From the NCBI RefSeq assembly GCF_000980885.2, contig NZ_LBDA02000016.1, positions 124,001 through 188,000 on the forward strand: DNA of 64,000 bases, read 5' to 3'. Of this stretch, positions 37,743 to 45,730 are shown in pieces. The DNA comes from Streptomyces malaysiense (GTDB lineage Bacteria; Actinomycetota; Actinomycetes; Streptomycetales; Streptomycetaceae). The stretch's first letter is position 1. The number at the start of each line of letters is the position of its first letter. The position numbers were made by a program, and so were the translations under genes. The notes beneath the pieces were generated by a model. The model was not told the origin of the DNA. It saw only the letters and a program-made list of their open reading frames with translations, and did not search any database.

Positions 37743-38047
37743 CCGCAACCTCCCGAGGAGCGACAACACGACAAGCCACCACTCCCACCGAGTCACCCAC
37801 GCTATGCCTGACCAGCGAAAACGCCGCCCTCAGATTCGGAACGACAACAGCCACTAAGGGAGACCATCGGTGCATGTCGATCGTCGTACTGTCTGAGGTC
37901 TCCTCGGCACAAGCCATGGGGTGACTCTCGCTGGGCGCGTGCGGCGCACCGCTGCTGGAGGGCGAGTCCTTCTCGCTGGGAGCCCCCGGGGAGCCGTTCC
38001 CCGAAGTCGGCCCCCAAACGGCTCCCAAGACGGGCCCGCAAAGCAAA

Positions 38048-38083
38048 TCAGGCCCGGTGCTGATCTCTCAGCACCGGGCCTGA
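38048..38083. terminator. Bidirectional terminator, left repeat copy
   Basis: A perfect 16-bp stem TCAGGCCCGGTGCTGA / TCAGCACCGGGCCTGA with a TCTC loop. In the right copy the same hairpin lies just downstream of the tRNA-Pro 3' end and terminates the tRNA transcript. Confidence 0.8.
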
Positions 38084-38099
38084 CCTGGTGTTACGGCTG

Positions 38100-38141
38100 T
38101 CGGGGTGGCGGGATTTGAACCCACGATCTCTTCGTCCCGAA
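38100..38141 (-). other. attL-like site: 3' part of tRNA-Pro
   Basis: These bases equal the 3' end of tRNA-Pro through the T arm and the anticodon-stem region, with one mismatch, then diverge at 38142. This is the scar left when an element integrates into the tRNA 3' end. The intact tRNA sits at the right boundary (57943-58016), so the inner element spans about 38.1-57.98 kb. Confidence 0.88.
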
Positions 38142-38222
38142 ATGAGGTTCGGTTGGTGAGGCTGCCAGCTTCGATGGCGTTTCCGCAGGTCGGAAGGGTG
38201 GCATCGGTTGGTGCCACGTGGC

Positions 38223-38417
38223 TTAGAGGGTACTCGGGGAGCGGGTCGGCTCCCAGATGGCTCCCAGGGTGAGTCCCGTCGACTGCCTAAGTGCCAGCCA
38301 GACCTGGTCCGTGCCATCCTGTCCGCTGACGCGCTGGACGTTTGACAGCCTGTTGCAGCAGAGCCCGACCGTCCGGGCTCCCGAGAGGAAGAGCCTAACC
38401 CGCACGGCCGCCATCAT
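38223..38417 (-). CDS. Small hypothetical protein next to attL
   Basis: A 64-residue frame (MMAAVRVRLFLSGARTVGLCC ... LGAIWEPTRSP) with GGGAG before its ATG. Its position next to the att scar is where an integrase or excisionase end would be expected, but it shows no integrase motif. It is the only candidate in the 325-base gap between the att site and the defence operon. Confidence 0.3.
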   Translation of the reverse strand: MMAAVRVRLFLSGARTVGLCCNRLSNVQRVSGQDGTDQVWLALRQSTGLTLGAIWEPTRSPSTL

Positions 38418-38467
38418 CGTTTCTCCCGTTGCCCCATGCGGCCCCTCGTAAGGGGTTCACCGAACTC

Positions 38468-39856
38468 CTACGGTGACAGCTCAAGAGCGGAGGCGCCCGG
38501 CGGTCTCACATCTGTCCTGGCAGACTCGATCGCCGCAGGGCAGATGTGTGGGGTGCAGGCGTGCTCGATGCGGGCCGTCGAGTCGTCCGTGCGGAGGAAG
38601 AGGACGAATTCGCAGCCGCCCACCATTCCGTTCTCCTTCACCAGCACCCGCAGACTGGAGATCTGGGCCGCACTCGTCGCCCGCTTGAGGACGATCGGTG
38701 TGGGGTGACCGGCGATGGAGAAGGACCTGACCATAGGGGCCTGTCGCATTCCGAGCTGCCATGTGAGCCAGCTGCTGACGACGACGCCGCTACCCCGAAG
38801 GATGTCCTTGTCCACCGTGAGCCGGACGCCAAAGACGTTTCCCGCAGGATCGACGGCCATCCTCGCCGGCCGTGCTGGCTCGCTCTCCTCGATCGGGGTA
38901 GCACCTCGCGCGACCAACTCGATCAAGCCGTCCTCCGTGATGCCCACCCTGTCGTCCAGCAGGCATTGGTGCAGGCGCCACAGGGTCACCGGGTAGCGCT
39001 CGCCGACCTTCACGAAGAGAGCGTCCTTGGGCAGCGGCCCCAGTTCGGTCAGCACAGCGACGAGGGCCTCCATGGCGTTCGGGTACGGAGTGACATTCAG
39101 GTGAGGCCATTCGGCCAGCGCCCACTTACCCTCCAGACGGAGCTGCACGAACCTCTCGTCCCGCCTGAGCGCCTCGGCGACGGCGGACTTCCGCCTGATC
39201 CCAGTCGGCGCCAGCAACTCCTCCGCGCGGCAGGGTTCGCCATTCGCCAGGAGGAAGAGGTAGGCCGCGTCCCTTCCGCGGGCGCGACGGCGCAGCCAAG
39301 TTCCCCCGAAGCCAGGCACCAGAGGGCTATCCGGATGTCCGAGCAGATCTAGCAAGGGGACCTCGTCCGGTACTCCGGCAGCCGCAAAGGTCACCGCTAC
39401 GTCCTCCCCACGCAGCGGCGCCTCCTCCACTCCTCGCCGAAGCAGCACTTCCAGTGCGCCAGGGCTGCGGGTCCACCAGCCGCGCAGACGACCAGCCCAC
39501 GTCAATGGGTGCTCAGCCCCGACCGCTTCGACAAGAGGCTCCACGGCCACCTGGTTACGTACGCCCAACAACGCCGACACCTCGGACTGGGGCGCGGCCG
39601 AGCGCTCGGTGAGGGTGGTGAGCCGATCACGCCAGTCATCCACGAAGGCGTCGGCGACCAGACAGAGATGCTCCTGCGCCTTCAGGAGCAACTGGCGGAC
39701 CCGTTCGCGGCTCACCTCATGCTCCTGCCCGATACTTCCGAGGGTCTTCCCGTCGGCACGATCCTCGATCATGCGACGTGACCGGGCAGGAAGCGCACCG
39801 AAAGCAGCTTGAAGCCAGTCGTCGTCCCTCGCCATGGCGGAGCCCCGTTCAGCCAT
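38468..39856 (-). CDS. Sigma-region-4-like HTH protein of the defence operon
   Basis: A 462-residue protein. Residues about 15-65 form a sigma-70 region 4-like HTH (FGALPARSRRMIEDRADGKTLGSIGQEHEVSRERVRQLLLKAQEHL). The rest has no core-binding region 2, so it is not a normal sigma factor. The C-terminal half contains ELGPLPKDALFVKVGERYPVT and a beta-rich end. It overlaps the gene before it by 8 bases and is the last gene of a coupled operon. It may regulate the operon or recognise DNA for the complex; function unknown. Confidence 0.75.
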   Translation of the reverse strand: MAERGSAMARDDDWLQAAFGALPARSRRMIEDRADGKTLGSIGQEHEVSRERVRQLLLKAQEHLCLVADAFVDDWRDRLTTLTERSAAPQSEVSALLGVRNQVAVEPLVEAVGAEHPLTWAGRLRGWWTRSPGALEVLLRRGVEEAPLRGEDVAVTFAAAGVPDEVPLLDLLGHPDSPLVPGFGGTWLRRRARGRDAAYLFLLANGEPCRAEELLAPTGIRRKSAVAEALRRDERFVQLRLEGKWALAEWPHLNVTPYPNAMEALVAVLTELGPLPKDALFVKVGERYPVTLWRLHQCLLDDRVGITEDGLIELVARGATPIEESEPARPARMAVDPAGNVFGVRLTVDKDILRGSGVVVSSWLTWQLGMRQAPMVRSFSIAGHPTPIVLKRATSAAQISSLRVLVKENGMVGGCEFVLFLRTDDSTARIEHACTPHICPAAIESARTDVRPPGASALELSP

Positions 39857-40448
39857 CGGTGACGTGCGCGCTGATCAGACCAAGCCGCTTCGCGATCCGC
39901 TCGTTGGTCGCCTTCTGCTCCGGGGTGATCTTCCGAACGAACGAGTCCACCGTGCAGATGACCCACGGCAGAGGGTCGCCGCCGGCCTGCGACGCGATGG
40001 CCGCCCACGCGAGATGCTTGAAGTCGCGCATGGGCGCCCAGGCGAAGCGCCGCTCCATCTCCTCGTCGTCCTCGTGGCGAATCGTCACGCAGAGCGGCTT
40101 GATGTCGAGCGTCTCAAGGTCGACGTTCCAGCCGTGACCGAGGGCCTTGTCGACGAGAGCGCTGACCGGAGTGGCCGGCTTGACCACAAGCGGAGCCCAC
40201 TTGCCCACCCCGTAAGTCGCCCGGATGTACTCCTTCATGGGCCTGTCCTTGAGCCACGGCCGGACGTTCTCCGGCTTCCCGATGAACGGGAGGAGCCGTC
40301 CTCCCACCTCGGGGTCGGAGGTCCACGCCTGGTAGTGACGGGTGCGCTCGGTGTCCGTGAGATAGGTCCAGTTGAGGTCGGCGGCCCGCCTGTAGAGGAG
40401 ACGCACGACTTCTTCTTCGAGGTCCGAGGGGATCGCGTACTTGGTCAT
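39849..40448 (-). CDS. Unknown protein of the defence operon
   Basis: A 199-residue protein with acidic N terminus (PSDLEEEVVRLLYRRAADLNW), DTERTRHYQAWTSDPEVGGRLLPFI, and DDEEMERRFAWAPMRDFKHLAWAAIASQAGGDPLPWVICTVDSFVRK. No catalytic motif recognised. It starts 4 bases inside the helicase stop (overlap) and overlaps the next gene, so it is translationally coupled on both sides and likely part of the same complex or pathway. Confidence 0.75.
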   Translation of the reverse strand: MTKYAIPSDLEEEVVRLLYRRAADLNWTYLTDTERTRHYQAWTSDPEVGGRLLPFIGKPENVRPWLKDRPMKEYIRATYGVGKWAPLVVKPATPVSALVDKALGHGWNVDLETLDIKPLCVTIRHEDDEEMERRFAWAPMRDFKHLAWAAIASQAGGDPLPWVICTVDSFVRKITPEQKATNERIAKRLGLISAHVTDG

Positions 40449-42115
40449 TCGATTCCATTCGTCAGAGGGAACTGAAGGCGAACCTCGTCCGCCTTGGTCT
40501 CAAGGTCCGCCGCGTCCTGGATCCAGTGGTCCATCAGCGACCCGACGGTCTCGTCGCTGAATTGGATACGGGAGGCATGCGGCATCCGTACGCGCAGGTG
40601 CTCGCTCTCCTGGGCCTCCAGCGATCGCCGGAGGTCCAAGGTCGCCGCCACCCTGCGGATGTCGGTCACGAAGTCGAGGACCCTCAGGGCCTCCTTGCCA
40701 GGGCTGAGTCGGAGTCCGCGCCCGAGTTGCTGGACGAAGATCCGCCGACTGTGTGTGACCCGCAGGAAGGCGATGAGGTTCACGTCCGGGACGTCGACGC
40801 CCTCGTTGAAGACGTCGACACATGTGATCACCGGCACCCGGCCGAGCCGGAACTCGTTTAGCAGGATCTGGCGTCGCTGCCGCGGGAGTGCGCTGTGCAG
40901 GAAGGACGCGTTGGCCCACGCCGCGTCGGACGAGGCGAACAACCGGGCCATGTGCTCGGCGTGCTCGATGGTCTGACAGAAGACGATGGCCCTCGGTTCC
41001 GTCGTGGTCCGCCACGCCTCACGGAAGTGCTCGATGATCTCCTCGTCGCGCTGCGGCAGGAACAGGGACTTGTTGAGGTCCTTGATCGACTGACCGTGCA
41101 CGCTGGCGTCCCGGACCACGTTCCAGTCGACGTTGTCGACGTACAGCCGGTAGTCGACAGCGGAGAGGAAGCCGGCGGCCATGCCCTCCGCGATGCCCAT
41201 CTTGAAGCTCGGATATCCGAAGCGGGAGGTGATGTCGAACTTGTCGCCGCGCCAGGGTGTCGCCGTCACGCCGAACTGCTCAGCATTCCCACACAGGTCG
41301 AGCAATTCCGCAAACCTGCCGGTCTCGGCCACGTGATGCGTCTCATCGATCATGATGAGGTCGGGTCGGTAGCCCACGCGTACGGCACTGAGAACGGATT
41401 CGACCGTTCCGACCACGACTCCGTCGAGGCTTTCGGGTCGGCTTTCTCCCGTGAGCAGGCGCGTGGGAACGTACTTGGGGATGTGCCGCCACATCGCCTT
41501 CTCGAGCTGCGCGACGAGGTCCTTCATGTGCGCGACGACGAGAATCCTGGCGTTCGGATTGGTCTTGAGGTGACGGCTGATGATCTCCCCGCCCACGACG
41601 GTCTTCCCCAGACCCGTCGCGAGGACGAGCAGCGCGGTGCCGTTGGCGTCGAGGTCCCGGACTACCGCGTCCGCCGCCTCGGCCTGATACGGGCGTAGGG
41701 CGTACTTCGCGGGAACGGTCTCGGGCATGCGGTCTCCGATCGACCGCAGGGTCGCCCCGTGCCAGACGGTGATCGGCACGCCGACTCCGTTGAGCGCCAC
41801 GCGGCGGGCCTCCGCCGCCGCGTTGATGTCGGTGTTGGTGACCAGGATCGCCTTGTCCGCGCGGTAGCGCGTACGCGCGCGCTCAAGGTCGTCGACACCG
41901 CTCCGGTCGACCTTCCCTCCAGCCTTCCACTTGCACTGGAAGACCCACTGCTCCTGACCGCGTACCGCCAAGAGATCCGCGCCCTGGTCGCCGGCGCCGT
42001 CGATAACACGCACGTCGTTGAAGCCGAGGTACCAGAGGGCCCGTTCGACGGCATGCGTGAGACCCGCTGGCCCTCCCCTCAGCAACTCGTCCGCCGAGAG
42101 GAAGACGGCGCTCAC
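40445..42115 (-). CDS. SF2 helicase with N-terminal Mrr-like nuclease domain
   Basis: A 556-residue protein. Residues about 15-120 resemble an Mrr restriction endonuclease domain: YLGFNDVRVIDGAGDQGADLLAV and QWVFQCKWKAGGKV give the D...QxK signature. The helicase follows: ATGLGKTVVGG (Walker A), MIDETHHV (DExH), VTATPW, IVFCQTIEHAEHMA and the motif VI QQLGRGLRLSPGK. It starts 4 bases before the end of the upstream GHKL ATPase gene. The fusion suggests translocation coupled to DNA cutting, as in restriction-like systems. Confidence 0.9.
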   Translation of the reverse strand: MSAVFLSADELLRGGPAGLTHAVERALWYLGFNDVRVIDGAGDQGADLLAVRGQEQWVFQCKWKAGGKVDRSGVDDLERARTRYRADKAILVTNTDINAAAEARRVALNGVGVPITVWHGATLRSIGDRMPETVPAKYALRPYQAEAADAVVRDLDANGTALLVLATGLGKTVVGGEIISRHLKTNPNARILVVAHMKDLVAQLEKAMWRHIPKYVPTRLLTGESRPESLDGVVVGTVESVLSAVRVGYRPDLIMIDETHHVAETGRFAELLDLCGNAEQFGVTATPWRGDKFDITSRFGYPSFKMGIAEGMAAGFLSAVDYRLYVDNVDWNVVRDASVHGQSIKDLNKSLFLPQRDEEIIEHFREAWRTTTEPRAIVFCQTIEHAEHMARLFASSDAAWANASFLHSALPRQRRQILLNEFRLGRVPVITCVDVFNEGVDVPDVNLIAFLRVTHSRRIFVQQLGRGLRLSPGKEALRVLDFVTDIRRVAATLDLRRSLEAQESEHLRVRMPHASRIQFSDETVGSLMDHWIQDAADLETKADEVRLQFPLTNGIE

Positions 42116-44487
42116 TTCTCCTCCGCGAGGTCGTCGGCCAGCAGACGAATACTCAGCCTCGTCCGCAGCAGCTGGTCCGGAAGGCTGGCCCCGGCGTAGG
42201 TCGCCTGCGTCGCGACATCGGAGAGGTAGCCGACCGTGCGCGCGAGGCTGAGCCGCCGCGCGGACGCGGAGGCGACACCCTCGTAGACACCCTGGAAGAC
42301 GCGGTTGTCCATGAACAGCGACGGCAGCGACTCGACGAGACGAACCAGGAAAAGGGCGGGCACGTGCAGCAGGAACTCACCGCTTGCACCGAGGTCGGTC
42401 GTACGGGTGACTTTGCCGTTGGCGATCATGGTGTGCTCGGTGTGGGTGAGTTCATCGGGCGAGAGAAACTGAAACGCCTTCTCCGGCTCGCCGGCGCGGT
42501 CCAGCTCGGACGCCATCCGGCGACGGACCTCAGTCAGCAGTTCCTTGGCCTCGGCGCTGATCATCTCGGCGTCCAGAGCGCTGGCGGGCAGCGACTCCGC
42601 CCGGATCGCCGCGATGAGCTCCGAGTGGCTCCACTCCGAACTCGTCTGCACCCTGAGCAGCACGGCGATCTCCGCGAGCAGCAGATCCGCCGGGTCGGCT
42701 CCGAACCTCTGGAAGATCGGATGATCGAGGTCGAGGAACGCCACGAGAGTGTTGCCGCCGCGCTGGTCCAGCAGGACGGGAGTGGGGTGGAGGTTCTCGT
42801 CGGTCAGGCTTCCCACCGTGAGCCGACGCGCCTCGACCTCGACGAAGCCGACGCGCGGGTGGCCGAAGGAACGACTCAAGCCCGGGTAGGTGGTCGAGTT
42901 CTCCATGTAGCGCGTGACGCGTTCCTGCCGCGTCTCCTTACGCTTCTCCGGGGTCGGCGCGGCGGGAGCGGACTCGCCGTCCTTCGGGGGCTGCGCCTGG
43001 GCGCCGGGCTTCGTCTCGTCCGGACCGGTCGCGGGGGAACTCGGACTGCCGATCTCCGCGTCGTCGAAACCAAGCGCCTCCATCACGGCCGCCTCGTCGG
43101 GCTTTCCCGGGGTGACGGCGGCCGCCTTCGCGTTCTTGCCCCTGCTCTTGGTCGCCTCGTGGTCCTCGACCGCCTGCCACCAGCGCTCATCGGTCTGGTA
43201 GTCGGGGTTGCCCCGGTGGAACTCATGTCCCCACCGACGGGTGTCGTCGTGGATCGGCTTGCGACCGTCTCCCGGGACCAGGTAGCGCAGACCGGCGTCG
43301 TTACGACGGTATCCCTTGAAAAGGAGCGCGAGCGGGCTGGTGTTCTCCTCGTACTCAAGGTTCGCCGCGCGCTGGGGCAGCAGCGGCGCGACCCCCCTCA
43401 CAATCTCGACGGCCGAGCGCCAGCTGCGGTCGCCGTACTCGAAGGCGTCCTTCTGGTACGTGACCGGGACGTGATCGAGGTGGATCTCCCCGATGATGCG
43501 GCCGCCCTGGTGGGCGAGGTCCACCGGATACTCCGGCTCCTCGTTGCCCACCGCTCCGTCAGGGTTGCGCCAGGTGAACAGCTGCTTGTCCCAGCGGAGG
43601 ATCTTGCGGCCGTTGCGCAGGAAGTCGATCCCGTAATCGTGCTTGTGCATGTAACGCTGGATGCCGAGCCACCCGTGCACCCGGCGCTCACGAACGGTGA
43701 GCCGATCGCTGCCGCAGTCCTCGCAGGCGTCGCGATCAGTCAGCTGCCACTGTCCGCAGTCACCACAGGCGAGACCGTTCTCCAGCTTCTGGTCGATCTC
43801 GATGTAGGCGGGAATGCGCTCCTTGTTGTTGTAGAGGACCGAGCGGTCGTCTCCCCAACGGCAGTGCCGGACAGGCTTCACCTGGAAGCCGCCGACCCAC
43901 AGCTCGAACGGACGGTTCAGGAAAATCCAGGAGTAGACCTGTCCCAGGATGTTACGCAGGGCCGAGCCGTTCTTCTGCAGCCATCGAGCGCGCGTGGGAT
44001 GCAGGCGGCTGATGACGATACGCGTGCCATGCTCGTTGGGATCGGCTTTCGGCTCCGTGATGTCCTCGGCCTCGAAGTCGTCCCCGATGCGGTCCAGGTC
44101 GATCTCCACACCGATCCACTCGGTGTCGCCCTGGCGCGTGGTAAGGACGCGCGTGCGCTTGCCGAGCCGCGCTGTCGAGACGTTGAACCCCATGCCGAAG
44201 AGGCCGAGCTTGTCGTGCATGTCGTTTCCCGACCAGCCTGCCCGCACGGCCCGCTCCAGCCGGTCGTACGTCATGCCGCGACCGGTGTCGGTGATCACGA
44301 GCTGGCCCTGCGCGGAGTCGGGGAGCTCGACGCTGACGCGATACCCGCCCGCCCAGGGGGCCCCGGATCGATGGATCTCCGTGAAGTCGTCGAAGGCGTT
44401 GTCGATCAGCTCCGCGATGCACTGCCACTCGTCGAACTCGATCTCACCGAGCATGCGCAGCACACGCGCGGAAGGAGTGATCTTCAT
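42112..44487 (-). CDS. MORC/Hsp90-type GHKL ATPase
   Basis: A 791-residue protein. The N-terminal GHKL ATPase has the N box (CIAELIDNAFDDF), G1 (VITDTGRGM) and G2 (KLGLFGMGFNVSTARLG). A transducer-like region follows with a four-Cys zinc-ribbon-like insert (CGDCG ... CEDCG, about residues 225-245), and a long C-terminal part with a Pro/Ala-rich linker near residue 480. Prokaryotic MutL/MORC-like ATPases of this kind occur in restriction-modification operons with methylases, SF2 helicases and Vsr. The start at MKITPSARVLRM was preferred to a longer frame without domain content. Confidence 0.88.
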   Translation of the reverse strand: MKITPSARVLRMLGEIEFDEWQCIAELIDNAFDDFTEIHRSGAPWAGGYRVSVELPDSAQGQLVITDTGRGMTYDRLERAVRAGWSGNDMHDKLGLFGMGFNVSTARLGKRTRVLTTRQGDTEWIGVEIDLDRIGDDFEAEDITEPKADPNEHGTRIVISRLHPTRARWLQKNGSALRNILGQVYSWIFLNRPFELWVGGFQVKPVRHCRWGDDRSVLYNNKERIPAYIEIDQKLENGLACGDCGQWQLTDRDACEDCGSDRLTVRERRVHGWLGIQRYMHKHDYGIDFLRNGRKILRWDKQLFTWRNPDGAVGNEEPEYPVDLAHQGGRIIGEIHLDHVPVTYQKDAFEYGDRSWRSAVEIVRGVAPLLPQRAANLEYEENTSPLALLFKGYRRNDAGLRYLVPGDGRKPIHDDTRRWGHEFHRGNPDYQTDERWWQAVEDHEATKSRGKNAKAAAVTPGKPDEAAVMEALGFDDAEIGSPSSPATGPDETKPGAQAQPPKDGESAPAAPTPEKRKETRQERVTRYMENSTTYPGLSRSFGHPRVGFVEVEARRLTVGSLTDENLHPTPVLLDQRGGNTLVAFLDLDHPIFQRFGADPADLLLAEIAVLLRVQTSSEWSHSELIAAIRAESLPASALDAEMISAEAKELLTEVRRRMASELDRAGEPEKAFQFLSPDELTHTEHTMIANGKVTRTTDLGASGEFLLHVPALFLVRLVESLPSLFMDNRVFQGVYEGVASASARRLSLARTVGYLSDVATQATYAGASLPDQLLRTRLSIRLLADDLAEEK

Positions 44488-44759
44488 AGGTGGACCCCCT
44501 GTCCTCGTCTCGCGTGGGCACGCCGAAGGAAGCTCTGCCGCGGGCAGCGTTTCGGCGCGCGGCTCGGGTAGAGCCGTACGCGTGATGAAGAGGGTAGAGG
44601 GCGCCACTGACAATCGGCGGTAAGTTCCCTGCCACTCCATCCACTTGAGGGGTCTACGGCACGTTGCGGGATCCAACCGCCAACCGTCGCGATCGCAAGG
44701 TCCCCCGACGATCCGCAGCGTCGGTGGCAGACGCCGGCGGTCCTTGGGAGACTCCTCCC

Positions 44760-44948
44760 GTGATCCGTGAACCTGCCGAGGTATCCGTAGAGCCCGATGG
44801 ACGCGTCGAACTACCGTTGGGGCTGTTGGCCGAGGCTGGCATCAACGTTGGGGACGACCTGCTCGCGTTCAGCGATGGCGACGGGCGTATCGTCCTGCGC
44901 CGGGCCTCCGACGCCATCGACGATCTTCTGAATCACGGAACGTTGTGA
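44760..44948 (+). CDS. SpoVT/AbrB-like small DNA-binding protein
   Basis: A 62-residue protein (EVSVEPDGRVELPLGLLAEAGINVGDDLLAFSDGDGRIVLRRASD) with the beta-hairpin swapped-fold pattern of AbrB/MazE-type regulators. GGAGA lies before the GTG. It is encoded opposite to the operon, between vsr (whose 3' end it overlaps by 16 bases) and the GHKL ATPase gene, so it is well placed to regulate the ATPase promoter. No toxin gene follows it. Confidence 0.72.
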   Translation: MIREPAEVSVEPDGRVELPLGLLAEAGINVGDDLLAFSDGDGRIVLRRASDAIDDLLNHGTL

Positions 44949-45730
44949 TCACTCCGTGCCGCAAAGTCGCGAACGGCCGCGGCGACCCGGCCCGCCGCTT
45001 GTACGGGATCCTCGTGCTCCCAAATTCTGATGGCGCGCCATCCCGCCTCTGCCAGGAACTGGTCGGTCTGGGCATCCCTGGCCCGGTTTGCGTCGATCTT
45101 GGCGCGCCAGAAGTCACTGTTCGTGCGTGCCGGGCGGCAGTGATCGGGGCACCCGTGCCAGAAGCACCCGTCCACGAAGACGGCGACACGGGCGCGGGTG
45201 AACACGAGGTCGGCGGTTCGCCGCACCCCGGGAAGCGGCCGCGCCGATACTCGGTAGCGCAGACCCTCGCGGTGCAGCAGTGAGCGGATACGTAGTTCCG
45301 GTGCCGTGTCGCGGCCTCGGTTCCCGCGCATTGTTGACCGCGTGGCAGGGGACGACGCCCACGACCCTTCCGGGAGAGGACGCTCTCCAACCAATCCCCG
45401 GTCCTTGGCGATCCGCCAAGCCTGTTCGAGATTCGCCGCCCGCGTCAGGTGCTCCACTTCCCCGACATACAGGGCGGGCGAACGCCCGTCCTCCGACCAG
45501 CGGAGATAGGCCCTGATCCGACGAGTCCTGGGCAACAATTTCAGCGTGATCGAGGCCAGCGCGTAGTCGCCGTCTTTGCGCTTGACATAGCGGCCCTCCC
45601 GACCGCCCGCGGCACGATCCTGTTCGGCGACGATCGCCTTCCTTGTCCGTCCCTGCCGTCCCCGCCAGGCCCTCTCGGGCGGCGGCTTGTCCCTCCAGCC
45701 CATTTGCCGGGATTCGGCGGCGTCGTTCAT
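44933..45730 (-). CDS. vsr: Vsr-type very short patch repair endonuclease
   Basis: A 265-residue protein. The Vsr domain takes up the C-terminal half: STMRGNRGRDTAPELRIRSLLHREGLRYR, RTADLVFTRARVAVFVDGCFWHGCPDH, DFWRAKIDANRARD and AIRIWEHED. It nicks T:G mismatches left by deamination of 5-methylcytosine. An extra N-terminal region of about 120 residues, basic and with SITLKLLPRTRRIRAYLRW, is not part of normal Vsr (about 150 residues). Start overlaps the methylase stop by 4 bases. Confidence 0.93.
   Translation of the reverse strand: MNDAAESRQMGWRDKPPPERAWRGRQGRTRKAIVAEQDRAAGGREGRYVKRKDGDYALASITLKLLPRTRRIRAYLRWSEDGRSPALYVGEVEHLTRAANLEQAWRIAKDRGLVGERPLPEGSWASSPATRSTMRGNRGRDTAPELRIRSLLHREGLRYRVSARPLPGVRRTADLVFTRARVAVFVDGCFWHGCPDHCRPARTNSDFWRAKIDANRARDAQTDQFLAEAGWRAIRIWEHEDPVQAAGRVAAAVRDFAARSDHNVP

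Larger units (their letters stand above)
35796..37854. mobile_element. Composite insertion sequence with intact ends (IS5-like ends, IS110 insert)
   Basis: About 30-base terminal inverted repeats, starting GTGGCTGTTGTCGTTCCGA at both ends (35796 and 37854), enclose 2059 bp. The target was duplicated as TAA (35793-35795 and 37855-37857), which is seen by comparison with the uninterrupted copy near 57698. Inside are an IS5-type transposase tail, an IS110-type transposase without its N terminus, a coiled-coil accessory gene and a small unknown gene. A 3-bp TNA target fits part of the IS5 family. Confidence 0.75.
35119..37917 (-). pseudogene. Broken copy of the att-proximal gene, split by an insertion sequence
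   Basis: The body (35119-35795) is clearly homologous to 57040-57697, the middle of the gene ending at 57760. The N-terminal codons lie on the other side of an insertion sequence (37855-37917). The C-terminal third is missing, and a one-base deletion near 35375 shifts the frame after RFLRIPNP. It is therefore dead three times over. It marks the att-proximal end of an older element at tRNA-Pro. Confidence 0.82.
37859..38141. repeat. Left copy of the 283-bp direct repeat
   Basis: Matches 57702-57984 (offset 19,843) with one substitution seen, T at 38127 against C at 57970. It covers the start of the att-proximal gene, a terminator hairpin and the 3' part of tRNA-Pro. The two copies bound the inner integrated element. 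Confidence 0.93.
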
